A program made the translations under genes and the position numbers. The notes beneath the pieces were generated by a model. The model searched no databases, was not told the origin of the DNA, and saw only the letters and a program-made list of their open reading frames with translations. Below, piece after piece: positions 1 through 11,486 of a stretch of 64,000 nt of DNA. Position 1 is the first letter of the stretch. Every line of letters starts with the position of its first letter. Origin of the DNA: Ipomoea triloba (lineage: Eukaryota > Streptophyta > Magnoliopsida > Solanales > Convolvulaceae); NCBI RefSeq assembly GCF_003576645.1, contig NC_044919.1:16997909-17061908 (forward strand). Direction: 5' to 3'.

Positions 1-904
1 TGAACTGCAATAAATGACCATACGTACATAAAGTCACAAATTTTAAATAATTAATGTCTAAAATGAAATAGATCAAATATATAAACCATTAGTCAAAACA
101 CTATTTGAGTAGTAGGACTTAGTTGAAATACACATCCTACTATTCGATCAATTTGACTACCACTAAGCCCTTTTCTTCTTGTTCATAAATCTGTATCCCG
201 ATGCTCAACAATGTACCTTTCTAAAGTCAAAATTTAATATGCATATTTAAAAGAATAATTCAAATATTAAAATGAAACATCTACCCATTAAAAATGTAGA
301 AGTAACAGTATACAATTAAAAACAATCCGTATGTAGTACCTGTTGACTGGTTGACATTTGGTGCAATTGACATTGCATGGAATGGTGTAGGATTGTGATT
401 GTTCAAAACATTAATTTGCGTTGAACCATGTTATTAGAAATACATAATAAGATTGTTGGGAAAATAGAAAAAAAAAAGTACTAACCATTAGTTAATACGC
501 TAAGAGCAACACCATCAATGCATAATTTGGGGACCTTGGGACAGTAAACGCTTATTTGGAGGAGTGAGAAATAGGAGAGAGAGGAAAATGGTTGCTTCTG
601 CTAATTTGGGGATCTTTGGGTTCCCGAGAAAAAATAATAAATGAATGACCGTTGCTGGCTGTGCTGTGCGCGTTTCGTGCATAGCCGCGCCCATGTGGGC
701 GCGTCAGGCATCTGACAGCAGCATAAATTTTTTTTTTTTCAATTTCAGTTTTGAACTAAAAATTAAACTGTTTTGACAGCATAAGGATGCTTGAAAATCT
801 CCACAAAAATGTTTAGGAGACAAAGAAAGCAATAGTTAAAATAATTATAACGTACTATGAACTATATATTGAACTAAAAATTAAACACACATATATTTAA
901 ATGT
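1..904. other. No gene seen; AT-rich intergenic
   Basis: No convincing coding region or RNA gene is visible on either strand. Around 500-730 there is a higher-GC patch with purine-rich runs and a short GC-rich inverted stretch near 660-710. It looks like the edge of an old non-autonomous DNA transposon, but no matching termini or target duplication could be defined. This stretch is outside the Helitron that begins at 1581. Confidence 0.5.
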
Positions 905-927
905 TAATTAATATATAATCAAACATG

Positions 928-1336
928 AATTTATATATATATATATATATACATATGTATATACATATATACATATATATATGTATATATATATACATGT
1001 ATATATATTATATACATATGTATATGTATACATATGTATACATATATATATACATGTATATATGTACATATACATATATATACATATATATATACATATA
1101 CATATATATATATGTATATACATACATATGTATACATATACATATGTATATACATATATATATATGTATATACATACATATGTATACATATACATATACA
1201 TATGTATATACATATATATATATGTATATACATACATATGTATACATATATATATATACATGTATATATGTACATATATATATACATATATGTATATGTA
1301 TATATATATACATATATGTATATGTATACACATATA

Positions 1337-1370
<34 letters not shown>

Positions 1371-1441
1371 CACATATGTATATATGTATACGTATATGTA
1401 TATATACATATACATATACATATATGTATATGTATATGTAT

Positions 1442-1473
<32 letters not shown>

Positions 1474-1545
1474 GTATACATATACATATACATATACATA
1501 TGTATATACATATATATATATATATATGTATATACATACATATGT

Positions 1546-1580
<35 letters not shown>
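928..1580. repeat. Long TA/TACA/TATG microsatellite
   Basis: About 650 bp made almost only of alternating TA, CATA and GTATA units. Because the repeat unit is short and even, several frames stay open on both strands and give Tyr/Ile/His/Met/Val-only peptides, which are artefacts. The tract ends exactly where the Helitron 5' end begins, and similar TATGTATATAGATATA sequence resumes after the Helitron 3' end at 21431. The tract is therefore the interrupted insertion site. Confidence 0.95.
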
Positions 1581-1583
<3 letters not shown>

Positions 1584-2999
1584 TCTACTATTATAAAGCA
1601 GAATCCTTTGGAAAATAAAAATAAGGAAAAGATTCCCGCCAAATAAAAAACGCAACAGTTCTGGTGACATTAAACAACATAAATGATAAATGATGATATA
1701 GAGGTATATTAATACTAATAATATACTAATTCTTCAGTTATAGAGATATACTAATATACTAATACTAATTAATACTAATACTAATGGTTTAATAAAATAT
1801 AATAAATTCACCGTTTCAAATTGACTTTTCAATTGCAGATATCAAATTGCTTTTCAATATGTAATACAAATCGGTGCAAACAAATCAATACAAAATTAAA
1901 TATCCAACTAATTCGTTCCTCAACAATTGTCTGTATAAATAATGCCCAGCTTGAACCATTCAACCACACATTGCTGAATAACAAATCCCTTCCAAGTTTG
2001 TCTCTTATACATTATGTATCCCATGTTTATTCTTGGAAGTGATATCTCACCCTTCAATGTTAGGAGTGCCATGAAGGTTCGTGTTTTTCGTGCATACAAT
2101 GTACCGGAAAGGAGAGGAAGCAATGCAATTAGAAGTAAGGAGGTTGTATTTCACGATAAAGAGGTGATTAGTATTGAAACTCATTTACATGAATATCAAA
2201 AAGAAAGAAAAATGCAAAGTTTTTTATTACTTACAAACAAACAACTATGATGCCTTCTTCGAATACTGCACAAAACATACTGCAAAGAACATACATAAAG
2301 TATGTACTCAATTAGTGTTTTGCTAAATAAAAAAATTAATATAATTGTAGTTCACAAAACTGTATTAAACACAGTAAACTTAAAGAATAATATTTTCACT
2401 TCTTCTTTTTGCTTCGTATATTTATATATGCAGGGAACATTGGTACATGCCCACATCCCAAAACAATTGGTTCCAAAATTCATTAACGATTTTAAGGAAG
2501 GTTCAGTTTGGGCTGTTAAGAATTTCCTGGTCATCACCAATTTCTACACATACAGGACAACCCCTCACAAGTATATGATCAAGTTCAATTACCAGACTAC
2601 AGTTAAGCAATTCAAAAAAATTGACTTTCCAAGTCAGATGTTCCGTCTTACACCATTTCAGGCTCTAAAAGTTGAAGGTGTTGATGATAAGCTATTGGTT
2701 GGTACGTATATATACACTGATGAAATTACTTTTTTTTTTTGTTTATGTTTTTCCAGTGTGTTCAATTTTGTTTTCAAATTTCATTATATTACAGATGTAA
2801 TTGGGAGAGTGGCTGAAATATACTCGCCCCAAGAAAAAATGATTTCCCGAAAAACAACTTGACTTATAGACTTTACCATTGAGAATTCAAGGTAATTATT
2901 TAACAAATATATGATTGTGGTTACAAATGTTGTTTGGGTACAAAGTTTACCTCAGAAAAAATGGCTTTGAGTTGTCTGGTCCATTCACGAAGGGTTCTA

Positions 3000-3808
3000 A
3001 TGTGAACCTCCGTGAACCCCTATGGCTTTTACATATGAAGAGACAGAACATTTCCAGAGTAGATTGCCACCTTTAAGTAAACACATGAAATTGTCAATAG
3101 CATCATTCTATATATATCTATATTTATAATATAGATATAGATAATTTAAATCAGTATTCTTAGCAATCAACATATATTAAGATGTTTGTTTAATCAAAAA
3201 CAGGGAAAATACTGTGAGTGAATAGTTGGTAATTTTAAAAATAATAAAAGGAATATAATTATGCATGCTTTTGATTTTTTTTCCCCATTTAGATGATAAT
3301 TACTATCCACTATTAGTATACTTGATATGGTGATTTTCTTAGTATAGTAGAGATTCTGACACAGAATGTCATTTTAAAGGAGTTAAATATTCATTTCCTA
3401 ATATATAAATGAGTAGGTTTTAAAATATACTATGGTTAATAGTTACAATAAAAAAAGTTGAAAGTTTAGTTTGAATATATGTATGCTTTAATATAGTGAA
3501 ATGATTGACCTGAAATGTAGCAAAATGGTTGTGTGTGTGTATAAAGTCAGTAAAATTAAATGTAGCAAAATGGTTGTGTGTGTGTATAAAAGTCAGTAAA
3601 ATTTTGCTTTTGTTCTTTTCCAATTACCATTCAAAGGGAGTAACCACTTCTATATGTGAACCCTGTGGCTTTGACATATGAAGGGACAAAACATTTCCAG
3701 GATAGTCTACCACCTGCAAGAAAACGTAGAACAGAAAATTGTCAATAACATTATTCCATATATATCTATATTTATAATTTATAATATAGATGTAAATAAT
3801 TTAAATCA
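3000..3808. repeat. Direct duplication inside an RPA intron
   Basis: Two diverged copies of about 155 bp lie in the long intron 2892-3886, at about 3000-3155 and about 3655-3808. Both contain GGCTTT-ACATATGAAG, CATTTCCAG, AAATTGTCAATA and a TATATATCTATATTTATAAT stretch ending in AATTTAAATCAG. A second, smaller tandem duplication of about 43 bp (TGTAGCAAAATGGTTGTGTG core) is at about 3516-3604. These enlarge the intron and have no coding role. Confidence 0.75.
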
Positions 3809-4521
3809 GTAATATATAAAATCGAGTACTTATTTATTTTTTGGTATTAAGAGTTTGAGAAATCTAATTTCCCTTAACTTTTACAGTGGTAATCAGATTA
3901 GGTGTACTCTATGGGATGATCATGTCGGTAAGATTGAGCCCTTTTTCAATGCAAGTAGTCATGATCCAGTGGTGGTGATCTTGCAATTCTGTCGAATTAG
4001 GACTGATGTGACCAGTAAGTATATACATAATTAACTGTATATTGTTCTATGTAAAATGTGTGTAATTGATTATACATACTCTAATATGTCTAGATGGCGA
4101 GGTGAGGCTTTGCAGTTCATATGATGTGACACAAGTCTTTATTAACCAGCAATCTCAAGAGTTTTTGGAGTTTAGAGAGAGGTAATAGTCATTTATTTTA
4201 TGTATTGTAATATTTTTAAAATATGGAGTATTTGTTTCTTATTACCTTAATATTTTTAGTTTAAGTCTTCGTGGTGTGCAAACACCCATGAGGAGCATTG
4301 CATCCTTTCCAAGCTTGAATTATGAGAGAATGATGGAGCAAACCGAAAGTCTTGCTCAATATATGAAAACTATCGATGAAATTTACCAAACCAGAGAGGA
4401 ACTTGGTTTGTGTGGTTTGTGTTGTTATTTACTATATAAATATATTGTATTGCATTTTTAAACTTTCTATGCTAAAGTATGGGGACTACTGGGTTGCAGC
4501 TAGGATAGTTGGTATAGAGGG

Positions 4522-6309
4522 TGATAAGTGCAAAAGATGCCATCTTTATAAAGTCGTTTTAGGATCATCTTGTGCACAATTGAAAGCTTTTGTGTTTGAT
4601 TTGCACCTTATTGTCATTGGACCCCGTTCCATGCTTGGCTAATTGTTTTGTAGGTAAAAGATGTGCAAAAAGGGCAGGAAATGACAACATTTCAGATAAG
4701 TGAAGAACGAACCAAAGTTGGGGCAAAATTAGGCCAGGACTGCACTGGACGCGCCGTGGACGCGCAGTGGACGCGCGTCCACCCATGCGTCCGAAATATC
4801 GCTTGCAGAAGTTTGACAGCAGAACAGAGGTCTGCTGTGGACACGCAGCGGACGCGGGGTGGACGCCCGCGTCCAACTTTCAGCCCTCTGAAGTTTGGAG
4901 TCTGTGCAGCAAAAGGCACGCTGGACGCGCGTCCAGCCGTGCGTCCATCGCGGAAAATTCAGCAGTTAGGCGAGATTTAAAAGGGGAATTGAGCCATTTT
5001 GCAGGGGATCCATCACACTTCAGTTTTAGACCACTTTAGAATATTTCTCTCTCTAGGATTAGCCTAGAGAGATCTCTCCCAATTCACTCCACATTGCAAT
5101 TCTTAGGTTTAGATTAGAATTAGAGAAGAATTCCATTGGTGCAAGATTGTGATCTACATTCAAGTTCAAGATTAAAGTTCAATTTCAAGTTCAAGTTCAA
5201 ATTCAAAGTTCAATTCCTAGCTAAGTCTTCCTTTTAATTTCTTGTCATTACTTTTACCTTTTGCTATTTCAATTCCAAGTATGATTAGGTAGATCTTTGT
5301 GGATTTGGATTTAGCAATGTTGTATGGAAGTTCTTGAGCTTTGAATTGATCAATTAGGTTTTGCAATTGCTTGATTATGAGTTTGATTGTGTGAGTGGTG
5401 ATCCACTTTGACTCTTGTGTAGGGGTGATCAACCTATATGAGAGGTGTTTGGAGAAGGAGTCTCATCTACGAGAGTAGAGTTACTCCTTAGCCTAGCCTA
5501 GCACATTTCCCTCTCACCTTTGAGAAAAGGGAGAAGTGGAAGATAAGAGGCACATAACGTGTTTGACAAAATGCCTCTCCTAACCTAGTGATCACAAGGA
5601 TGACATTACGGTCTAAGGAGTGAGTCCATTGACCACGAGAGTGGCGGTGGTGTTGGTGACCTTGTCTCATTTTCATTATCTAAGTGTTGCTAGCCTAATA
5701 TCTTCGGAAATCAAGGATACCTATATGAGTTGCAAGATCCAAATCCTCCTTTCCAATTGATTATTTACAACGTGATCCAAATCCTCCTTTCCAATTGATT
5801 GTTTACAACGTTTTGTTCCTTATTTTCATTATTTCGTGCACATTCCTTACTATGCTTGTGTTAGCTTTCAAACACTAAACACTCTTGTGCTTAATCCCCT
5901 TACCGCCTTGCCATCCTTTCAAACACTAAACACTCTTGTGCTTAATCCCCTTACCGCCTTGCCATCCTTTGAGAACGATACTCGGGAACTTGTTCCTTAT
6001 TTTCATTATGTTTCGTGCACATTCCTTCAGGAACTTGTTCCTTATTTTCATTATGTTTCGTGCACATTCCTTCAGGAACTTGTTCCTTATTTTCATTATG
6101 TTTCGTGCACATTCCTTTTTCATTCCTTATTTTCATTATGTTTCGTGCACATTCCTTACTATGCTTGTGTTAGCTTTCAAACACTAAACACTCTTGTGCT
6201 TAATCCCCTTACCGCTCAAATTCCCTCCTTGCCATGAACGATACTCGAGAACTTCTTCCCGTTTTACCACCTATTCCTTTCCATCCACCGCTAAAAACTA
6301 CACTTATCA
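4522..6309 (+). mobile_element. LTR of a Gypsy-type retrotransposon in the RPA gene
   Basis: A single LTR, start TGATAAGTGCAAAAGATG (4522), end ...CACTTATCA (6309). No gag or pol is present. It holds a GC-rich patch of repeated GGACGCG-type words (4745-4950), an AG/TC-rich leader, and a long CT-rich U5 with internal tandem repeats. The two bases after CA are followed by a tRNA-Asp-type primer site (see 6312). The host RPA exon stops at about 4521 and resumes at about 6391. No clean 5-bp target duplication is visible, which is odd for an integrase-made insertion. Assignment to Gypsy rests on overall layout and the Asp primer. Confidence 0.7.
5750..6235. repeat. Internal tandem repeats in the LTR U5 region
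   Basis: Several short direct repeats are stacked here: a 38-bp GATCCAAATCCTCCTTTCC unit (two copies, about 5735-5808), a 54-bp CAAACACTAAACACTCTTG unit (two adjacent copies about 5869-5970, with a third beginning near 6178), and a 47-bp unit GAACTTGTTCCTTATTTTC repeated three times (about 5988-6118) with partial copies on both sides. Replication slippage within the LTR is the simplest source. Open frames across it are artefacts of the repeat. Confidence 0.85.
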
Positions 6310-6311
6310 AA

Positions 6312-6386
6312 TGGCGTCGTTGCCAGGAATCGAACCCGGGTCACCTACGTGACAAGCGGGAATACTCACCACTATACTACTACACT
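6312..6386 (-). tRNA. Full-length tRNA-Asp(GTC) copy, defective, fused to LTR
   Basis: Read on the minus strand, the 75 bases follow plant tRNA-Asp from the 5' end through D-arm (TAGTATAGTGG), anticodon arm (CCCGCTTGTCAC, anticodon GTC), T-arm (CCGGGTTCGATTCC) to a 3' CCA. I count about 11 differences from the plant tRNA-Asp sequence as I remember it. The encoded CCA is important, because nuclear tRNA genes lack it. With CCA abutting the LTR, this is not a normal tRNA gene but a reverse-transcribed primer: an ordinary primer-binding site would match only the last 12-18 bases. Acceptor and anticodon stems have mismatches, so it should not be functional. Confidence 0.85.
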
Positions 6387-7107
6387 CTATCGATGTCGAT
6401 TGGTCTTACAATTCATGTAAAGCTCCTGGTTGTAACAAGAAACTTGAGTCAAAGGGTAGGATATATTACTGTGGGAAGTGTGAAAGCAACTGCGAAGAAG
6501 GTAAATTGAGATACAAGTTGAAGATTAGAGTTGCAGATCTAGAAGGAAATGCACCCTTTCTCCTTTGGGATAGAGAGTGCAATCAGCTATTGGGAATTTT
6601 TGCTGCAGAGTTGAAGTCAAGGCGTCCAAATGTATATTTTTACAGCATTTTAATGGAAATATTTAGAAGTGTATTTTATAGTACGTGTTTATTATTTTAA
6701 CTGGATATTTATTTTTTTACCGTTAGGCAACTCAACTGATCCCACCAGAATTAGAATCCTTGGTGGGACAGTGCATGATATTTAGGGTGGCTGTTAGGAA
6801 ACAACAATTTGAGAATCTCCACAATGCATTTTCTGTCATGAGGATAGACACTAACTAGAGATTGATTCAAGTGCATGCACCAGCGCTTTTGGGCATTCAT
6901 GACAAGGATTTTAGCTCTAAAGTTGAACACCAAATGGTGGATGATGATGATCATGAGGAATTTGACGAGAGTGATGAAGAGGAAAGTTCTCTTGGGTTTG
7001 GTGTTGCTGGCAATCAAGATGCTGTGGGTGATAGAGATGAGTTCTCAACAACCCAAACATCAAAGAACAAGGGCATTCTCAATGTTAAGCTTGAAGGAGG
7101 AAAGTGA

Positions 7108-8288
7108 TTCAATATAAATGTGCCTTATGGCACATAAGGTTGCGTGGCTCAAGGACAAAAATGGTGCATGGATCTTTTAATAAATTGTGCCTTATTTACA
7201 ACTCTTTGAAATTTACTGTTTTAAAATGTTTATGACTAAGTTTGATTATTAGGTTTCCAATTACCTATTCTTCCAAGTAGGTGGTTGCATTGTAATCAAA
7301 CTCTACTTTTGATATTTCTAATAAATTAGTATGGTTTTTGAAAAAAAATTCATATTTGTGCAAAATAAGATATTCAGTATCCCAAACAAGTTAATAGTCC
7401 AATCATCATAATTGATACCTGGAGAATTTTGTGAGTCCATAATAGATGCAGGATTTGATTTTGATTTGTCAATAGCCTTAGTCAATTTTCTGTCTTTTTG
7501 GGTACAGAAATCCATCCATTTGCTTCTGGATGATTTCATTCTTTTCCTGCAAAATAAACAAAGAGAATGGTTTATAAAAGAATATACTGACTAAACAACA
7601 AGAGGTGAAGCTTGGGGAATATCTAGAAGCAAATATGCAAGGGCATAATATTTTTTGTAATCAGTTTTCAATCACTGAAAAAGAAGTTGAGCATAATATT
7701 TTTTTTTTAGTAATATTTCCATGTAGAAGAAACATGCAATGGGCTAAGGTTAGTTTTATGCACCAAAAACTTGAAAAGCTTGAAGTGAATGACATCATGA
7801 AAACCATGAAAACACTTGAAGAATTAAAAATTGGTGTTTCAGTAGTAAGTTCCTGCATGAATGAGCATGTAGAAAGGCATGGGAGACCTAAGAGAGATAC
7901 TACCCATGAAAGTCATTCACATTTCTCTGTTAAGGACAAATGCGAAATACCGGTAAGAAAGTGTTTACTGTGTTAGGCAGTAGTTTGCTAATAAGAGTTA
8001 TTTTACTTTTTAATTGGTGAATAACTTTTTATTCTGGTGTTTCGGTTATTCATGTACTCCATATTAATTAAGTTATATATTGTTGAATGGCTGCAACAAA
8101 TGCCAATGCAAAGCAAGTGGAAACTGAACAGAAAGATCCTTCTTTTTTAATGCAAAAAAATATAGCTGACCATTTGGTTTAGCTAATCAGCTATGGATAA
8201 ATTATACCAGTTTGTCCAATGAACACCCTTAGATAGTGGGTATTTCCCTATTCACTTGAAAAAAAAAACAGTTTTGTTATTTTACCTA
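7108..8288. other. Helitron interior, no recognised gene
   Basis: After the RPA stop there is AT-rich sequence, then short open stretches such as 7605-7976 (+), which reads LEKLEVNDIMKTMKTLEELKIG and looks like a helical, Lys/Glu-rich fragment. On the minus strand about 7400-7560 reads QEKNEIIQKQMDGF. Neither was recognised. Given the ferritin exons just downstream they may be further captured host sequence, but this is only an inference. Confidence 0.4.
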
Positions 8289-8289
8289 C

Positions 8290-8870
8290 TCCTTCAGGAA
8301 CTCTCTCTCAAAAAAATGTTGCAGTTCATCATCATTGTTCTTATCAGCTACCTGTGATTCATCAAGAAGCATAAATATCAGAAACCCAACATCCTGAACG
8401 AATGGACTATATGAAATTATAACATTGATTGCCACAATGGCACATAGATAAAACTGTTAGAAGGCATAAGATCTCTCTTACAGCATACAAGTTCAGGAGC
8501 TTCTCATTCACCAACTTTTCTAATGAAAGCGCTAGCTCCATTGCTGCATCAAGAAATCACAGAATCAGAGCAGCCATGAATTATGTTCATATGTATCAGA
8601 AGAAAAAAAAAATGGAACTTGGAACTTACCATGCAACGCATCACTTTTTTCGTTGTTGTCAAACTCAGGAGGAGGCATCAGAATAGAGTGCAGCTTCACC
8701 CTTCCTCCTCGAGTGTTCTGTTATTCATCAAAACCACAATCACATTTACATTTTAAAAAAAAATCATACACAGAAAGAACAAAGAAATTCTAAAGCCAAG
8801 TATGGAATTCCGGGAAACCTGATATTTCATCAGCTTCTCAGCGTGCTCCCTTCTTTCAATATCACACACT
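8290..8870 (-). pseudogene. Captured ferritin gene fragment (four exons)
   Basis: On the minus strand, in order: about 8866-8819 (IERREHAEKLMKYQ), 8717-8630 ([20 protein letters not shown]), 8543-8481 (AMELALSLEKLVNEKLLNLY) and 8351 to about 8290 (VADKNNDDELQHFFEREFL). Each is bounded by GT/AG on that strand and the phases fit. This is the middle-to-C-terminal part of plant plastid ferritin, including the EREHAEKLM and RGGRVKL stretches of the iron-storage fold. The N-terminal transit peptide, ferroxidase helix A and the last helix are absent. Because introns are kept, it was taken up as genomic DNA, antisense to the Helitron genes. The fragment should have no iron-storage function. Confidence 0.88.
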
Positions 8871-10038
8871 TGTGCTGAAAATACATTCTCCAAACATCAA
8901 GGGCTCGGATGACTCCAAAGATTACCCGCTAAAACATTCCAATCAACAAAAAAAATCAAAGTTCTTCAACAAAAGGTATGGAAAAGTCCATTCAATCAAC
9001 GAATCTCCAAACATTAAACATTAAGAGAAGTATAAAAATTAAAAAATATGAATATGTAACACAGTTAATAATCATAAAAAAATATTTTGGAAGTTAAACT
9101 ATAATTTTCAACCTATAAAAATATAGATACAGAATGACAGAAACTTAAAACCATAATAATGTACTAATTTTATTTTCAACATTTGACACTACAAAATATT
9201 AAACACTGCAAAATATGAATAGGCAACATAATTAATAATCAAATTGGCATTTATAATCTAATTGTTAGTATTCCAAGTATATATTGCTATAAATCAAAGC
9301 TATCACTGAGTATTCCAAGTTCCAACAAATTTTCAAATTAATATTCACTGAGAATATGAAGAAACTTACAAGTTCTGTTCGTATAGGATCCAAGCGAAAA
9401 AATGCTGAGAACCACATAGGTAAGTTTTAACATTCATGTCTTTTAAAATCATTGTAAGTAGATTTTATTCTTAAAAATTCAGAAATTATTAAAACCCAGA
9501 CACATAATAATATATATTGATATCTTGAATAGACCTAAAATACAAGCTTAAATTTATGCTTTTGGTGTTTGAAATCTGACCAAATCATGGTTAAATTCCC
9601 AGATCTGTTGATATATCACATACATGTTCCAATTACAAAGATATGTGGAAATCATATTTTAAATCAAACATGCGATTAGTTTAAATCAAATACAAGTTAT
9701 ACCCATATCAACATCAAGGACCTATAATTTACCAAAAAAATAAAATAAAAATCAAGGACCTATAAAAAACACAGATCTGGAAATGATCAAATAGAAGCAA
9801 TATATGTAATCGAAGGTTAGATGAAACTTAGCTTTTAGGTTCTGAGTAAGGTAGAGTAAATTTTCCGGCAGTTGGTAGTCCGAGACATAGCTTCCTTGAA
9901 TTAGCCTTCGATTGAGAGTACTTAGATCACACTACCTCTTAAGAGTACTGATTGTCGAGAAGCTATGAACAAACTAAGTAGAATCAAACTTTTGTTGTGA
10001 GATAAAGGAGTGGCTAATTTTGAGGTGAGTTCTCAAGA

Positions 10039-10253
10039 GGTAGCTTCTACTCTGGCCAACTGGAGAACAAGAGTATTGTAGAGAGAGGCAAACATTGAGA
10101 AATGAAGCTCAATGTATGATGTCTGAGCGTTCATAGATATTTGTAGCTTCTACTCCGGCCAACTGGAGATGGAGAACAAGAGTATTGTAGAGAGAGGCAA
10201 ACATTGAGAAATGAAGCTCAATGTATGATGTCTGAGCGTTCATAGATATTTGT
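10039..10253. repeat. Tandem duplication of about 105 bp
   Basis: Two adjacent copies (about 10039-10142 and 10143-10253) share TAGCTTCTACTC-GGCCAACTGG, ACAAGAGTATTGTAGAGAGA and a tail ending in GCGTTCATAGATATTTG. They differ by one substitution and a 6-base ATGGAG insertion in the second. The close match points to a recent duplication. Confidence 0.92.
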
Positions 10254-10262
10254 TCGCTTATT

Positions 10263-10263
10263 G

Positions 10264-10294
<31 letters not shown>

Positions 10295-10312
10295 ATTATA
10301 TTATATTATATT
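10263..10312. repeat. (ATT)n and TATAT microsatellite
   Basis: About eight ATT units followed by TTATA repeats. It directly follows the 105-bp tandem duplication. Confidence 0.9.
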
Positions 10313-11450
10313 ATGTAGTATTATTAGCGGTATTTGTTAGTAGTATTATTACTATTATTTTTTATTTTTAGTTGTTTTTTTATTATGATTATGCAGTATA
10401 GTATTAATAATATTAATATTATTAGTGCAAAATAATTTTAGTTCACATTTTATTTAATACTATTTACTTTATTTATTTTATGAAAACAATAATTACCATT
10501 TTTAATTACATTGCATAAATAATATTAGTCAATTATAATATTACAAAAAGAAAGGATAGAATTTTAATAAAAATTAAAATTATAAATTTTAGTTGGTGGT
10601 AATATTTTTTGTTCATCTATCGGTGGTAATTTTTTTGTTCTTCTGTTCTATAAATTACATGTGTAAGTAAATAAATCTCAGTAATACTTTATTTAAAAAG
10701 TATTCAAACCAATCTTTTTTCTACCTTTATTTTTCTATTTAGTTAGTTTATATTGGAGCATAATATTTATAGAATGTTAATAAATTTTTAATTATGCGTA
10801 AGTTGTCATACAAATTCCATTACAGACAAATTGTAGTTTAATAAATCTATCTATATTTGACTTATCTTTTTTATATATTTACGTATTTAATTATTAAATT
10901 ATTATAAAATAGAAATTAATAATTTTCATTTGTAGTTAATTTCCTTTGGATTTATATGTAGTTAACATTAAATATATTGTTAAATATGTAATTTTTACGT
11001 TCATGCTTATTTTTGTTAATACATCTATTGTTTGTTTTCTTAGAGAATGAAATTGTGTCAAGTACTAAAATAAGCAAGGTTTCAGTCGGTGGTAGTGATA
11101 CTACAACACGAAATCATGTCTACGGTGTATTTCAAGCATCACTCTCTACTCCATTGCGTGTAGTTTCTTCTTTTTTCTTTTTTTTTTTGTAATGTTTTTT
11201 TTTGTACCGTGAGTTGTTAATTTTTTTTATGTCGTCATTTGTAGAACGCACATTAATTAGTTCATCAATCCGCGATATATATCATGTGTCATCAAACAGT
11301 GGACCATCTACAAGTAGGAATATTGAACCATCATTTAATCATTGTCGCGATTTAAATCCTGATTTCTATGAAGTACATGAGTGTCAAGTAATTACGGCCG
11401 ACATGTCTAACGGTAAGTATACATATAATAACATCGTTGTTATAACAATG

Positions 11451-11482
<32 letters not shown>
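11451..11482. repeat. (TA)n microsatellite in Helitron intron
   Basis: About 16 TA units inside the apparent intron between the Rep-helicase exons ending near 11413 and starting near 11588. Confidence 0.9.

Positions 11483-11486
<4 letters not shown>

Larger units (their letters stand above)
2014..7107 (+). pseudogene. Helitron RPA70-like ssDNA-binding protein, broken
   Basis: Spliced gene resembling the large subunit of replication protein A; plant Helitrons carry such genes, presumably to coat single-stranded intermediates. Exons by GT/AG and phase: about 2014-2163, 2434-2701, 2795-2891, 3887-4014, 4094-4181, 4260 to about 4405, about 4478-4521 (then interrupted) and about 6391-6690, then 6727-7107. 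The first OB-like domain reads GTLVHAHIPKQLVPKF. The next continues LIDFTIENS...IRCTLWDD. The C-terminal domain has a zinc-ribbon pattern with four Cys (CKAPGC...YYCGKC). Breaks: in-frame TGA at 2860-2862 just before LIDFTIEN, in-frame TAG at 6856-6858, and an LTR-tRNA insertion in the exon between GIEG and DWSYNSC. The last part is acidic (VDDDDHEEFDESDEEE). The start codon choice is uncertain. Confidence 0.85.
8880..11040. other. Helitron interior, AT-rich, no clear gene
   Basis: Mostly AT-rich sequence. A possible small + exon at about 9356-9422 reads MKKLTSSVRIGSKRKNAENHIG and ends at a GGTAAG donor. It could be the first exon of the Rep-helicase gene, with its next exon at about 11042, but this is not proven. 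At 9820-10040 there is non-repetitive sequence with no open frame. Confidence 0.4.

Noticed and set aside
908..1670. Six long open frames of Tyr, Ile, His, Met and Val on both strands
   Set aside because: They arise because TA/CA/TG repeats lack stops in several frames at once. Composition and overlap on both strands rule out real proteins.
4565..5039. Arg/Ala/Pro-rich ORFs on both strands
   Set aside because: They overlap on opposite strands over a GC-rich word repeat (GGACGCG) in the LTR; no family match.
5836..6237. ORF with repeated Phe/His/Tyr-rich blocks
   Set aside because: It is the tandem-repeat part of an LTR U5; the frame stays open only because the unit length and sequence repeat.
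6312..6386. Functional nuclear tRNA-Asp gene
   Set aside because: CCA is encoded and sits against the LTR end, and the stems have mismatches. A reverse-transcribed primer explains it better.
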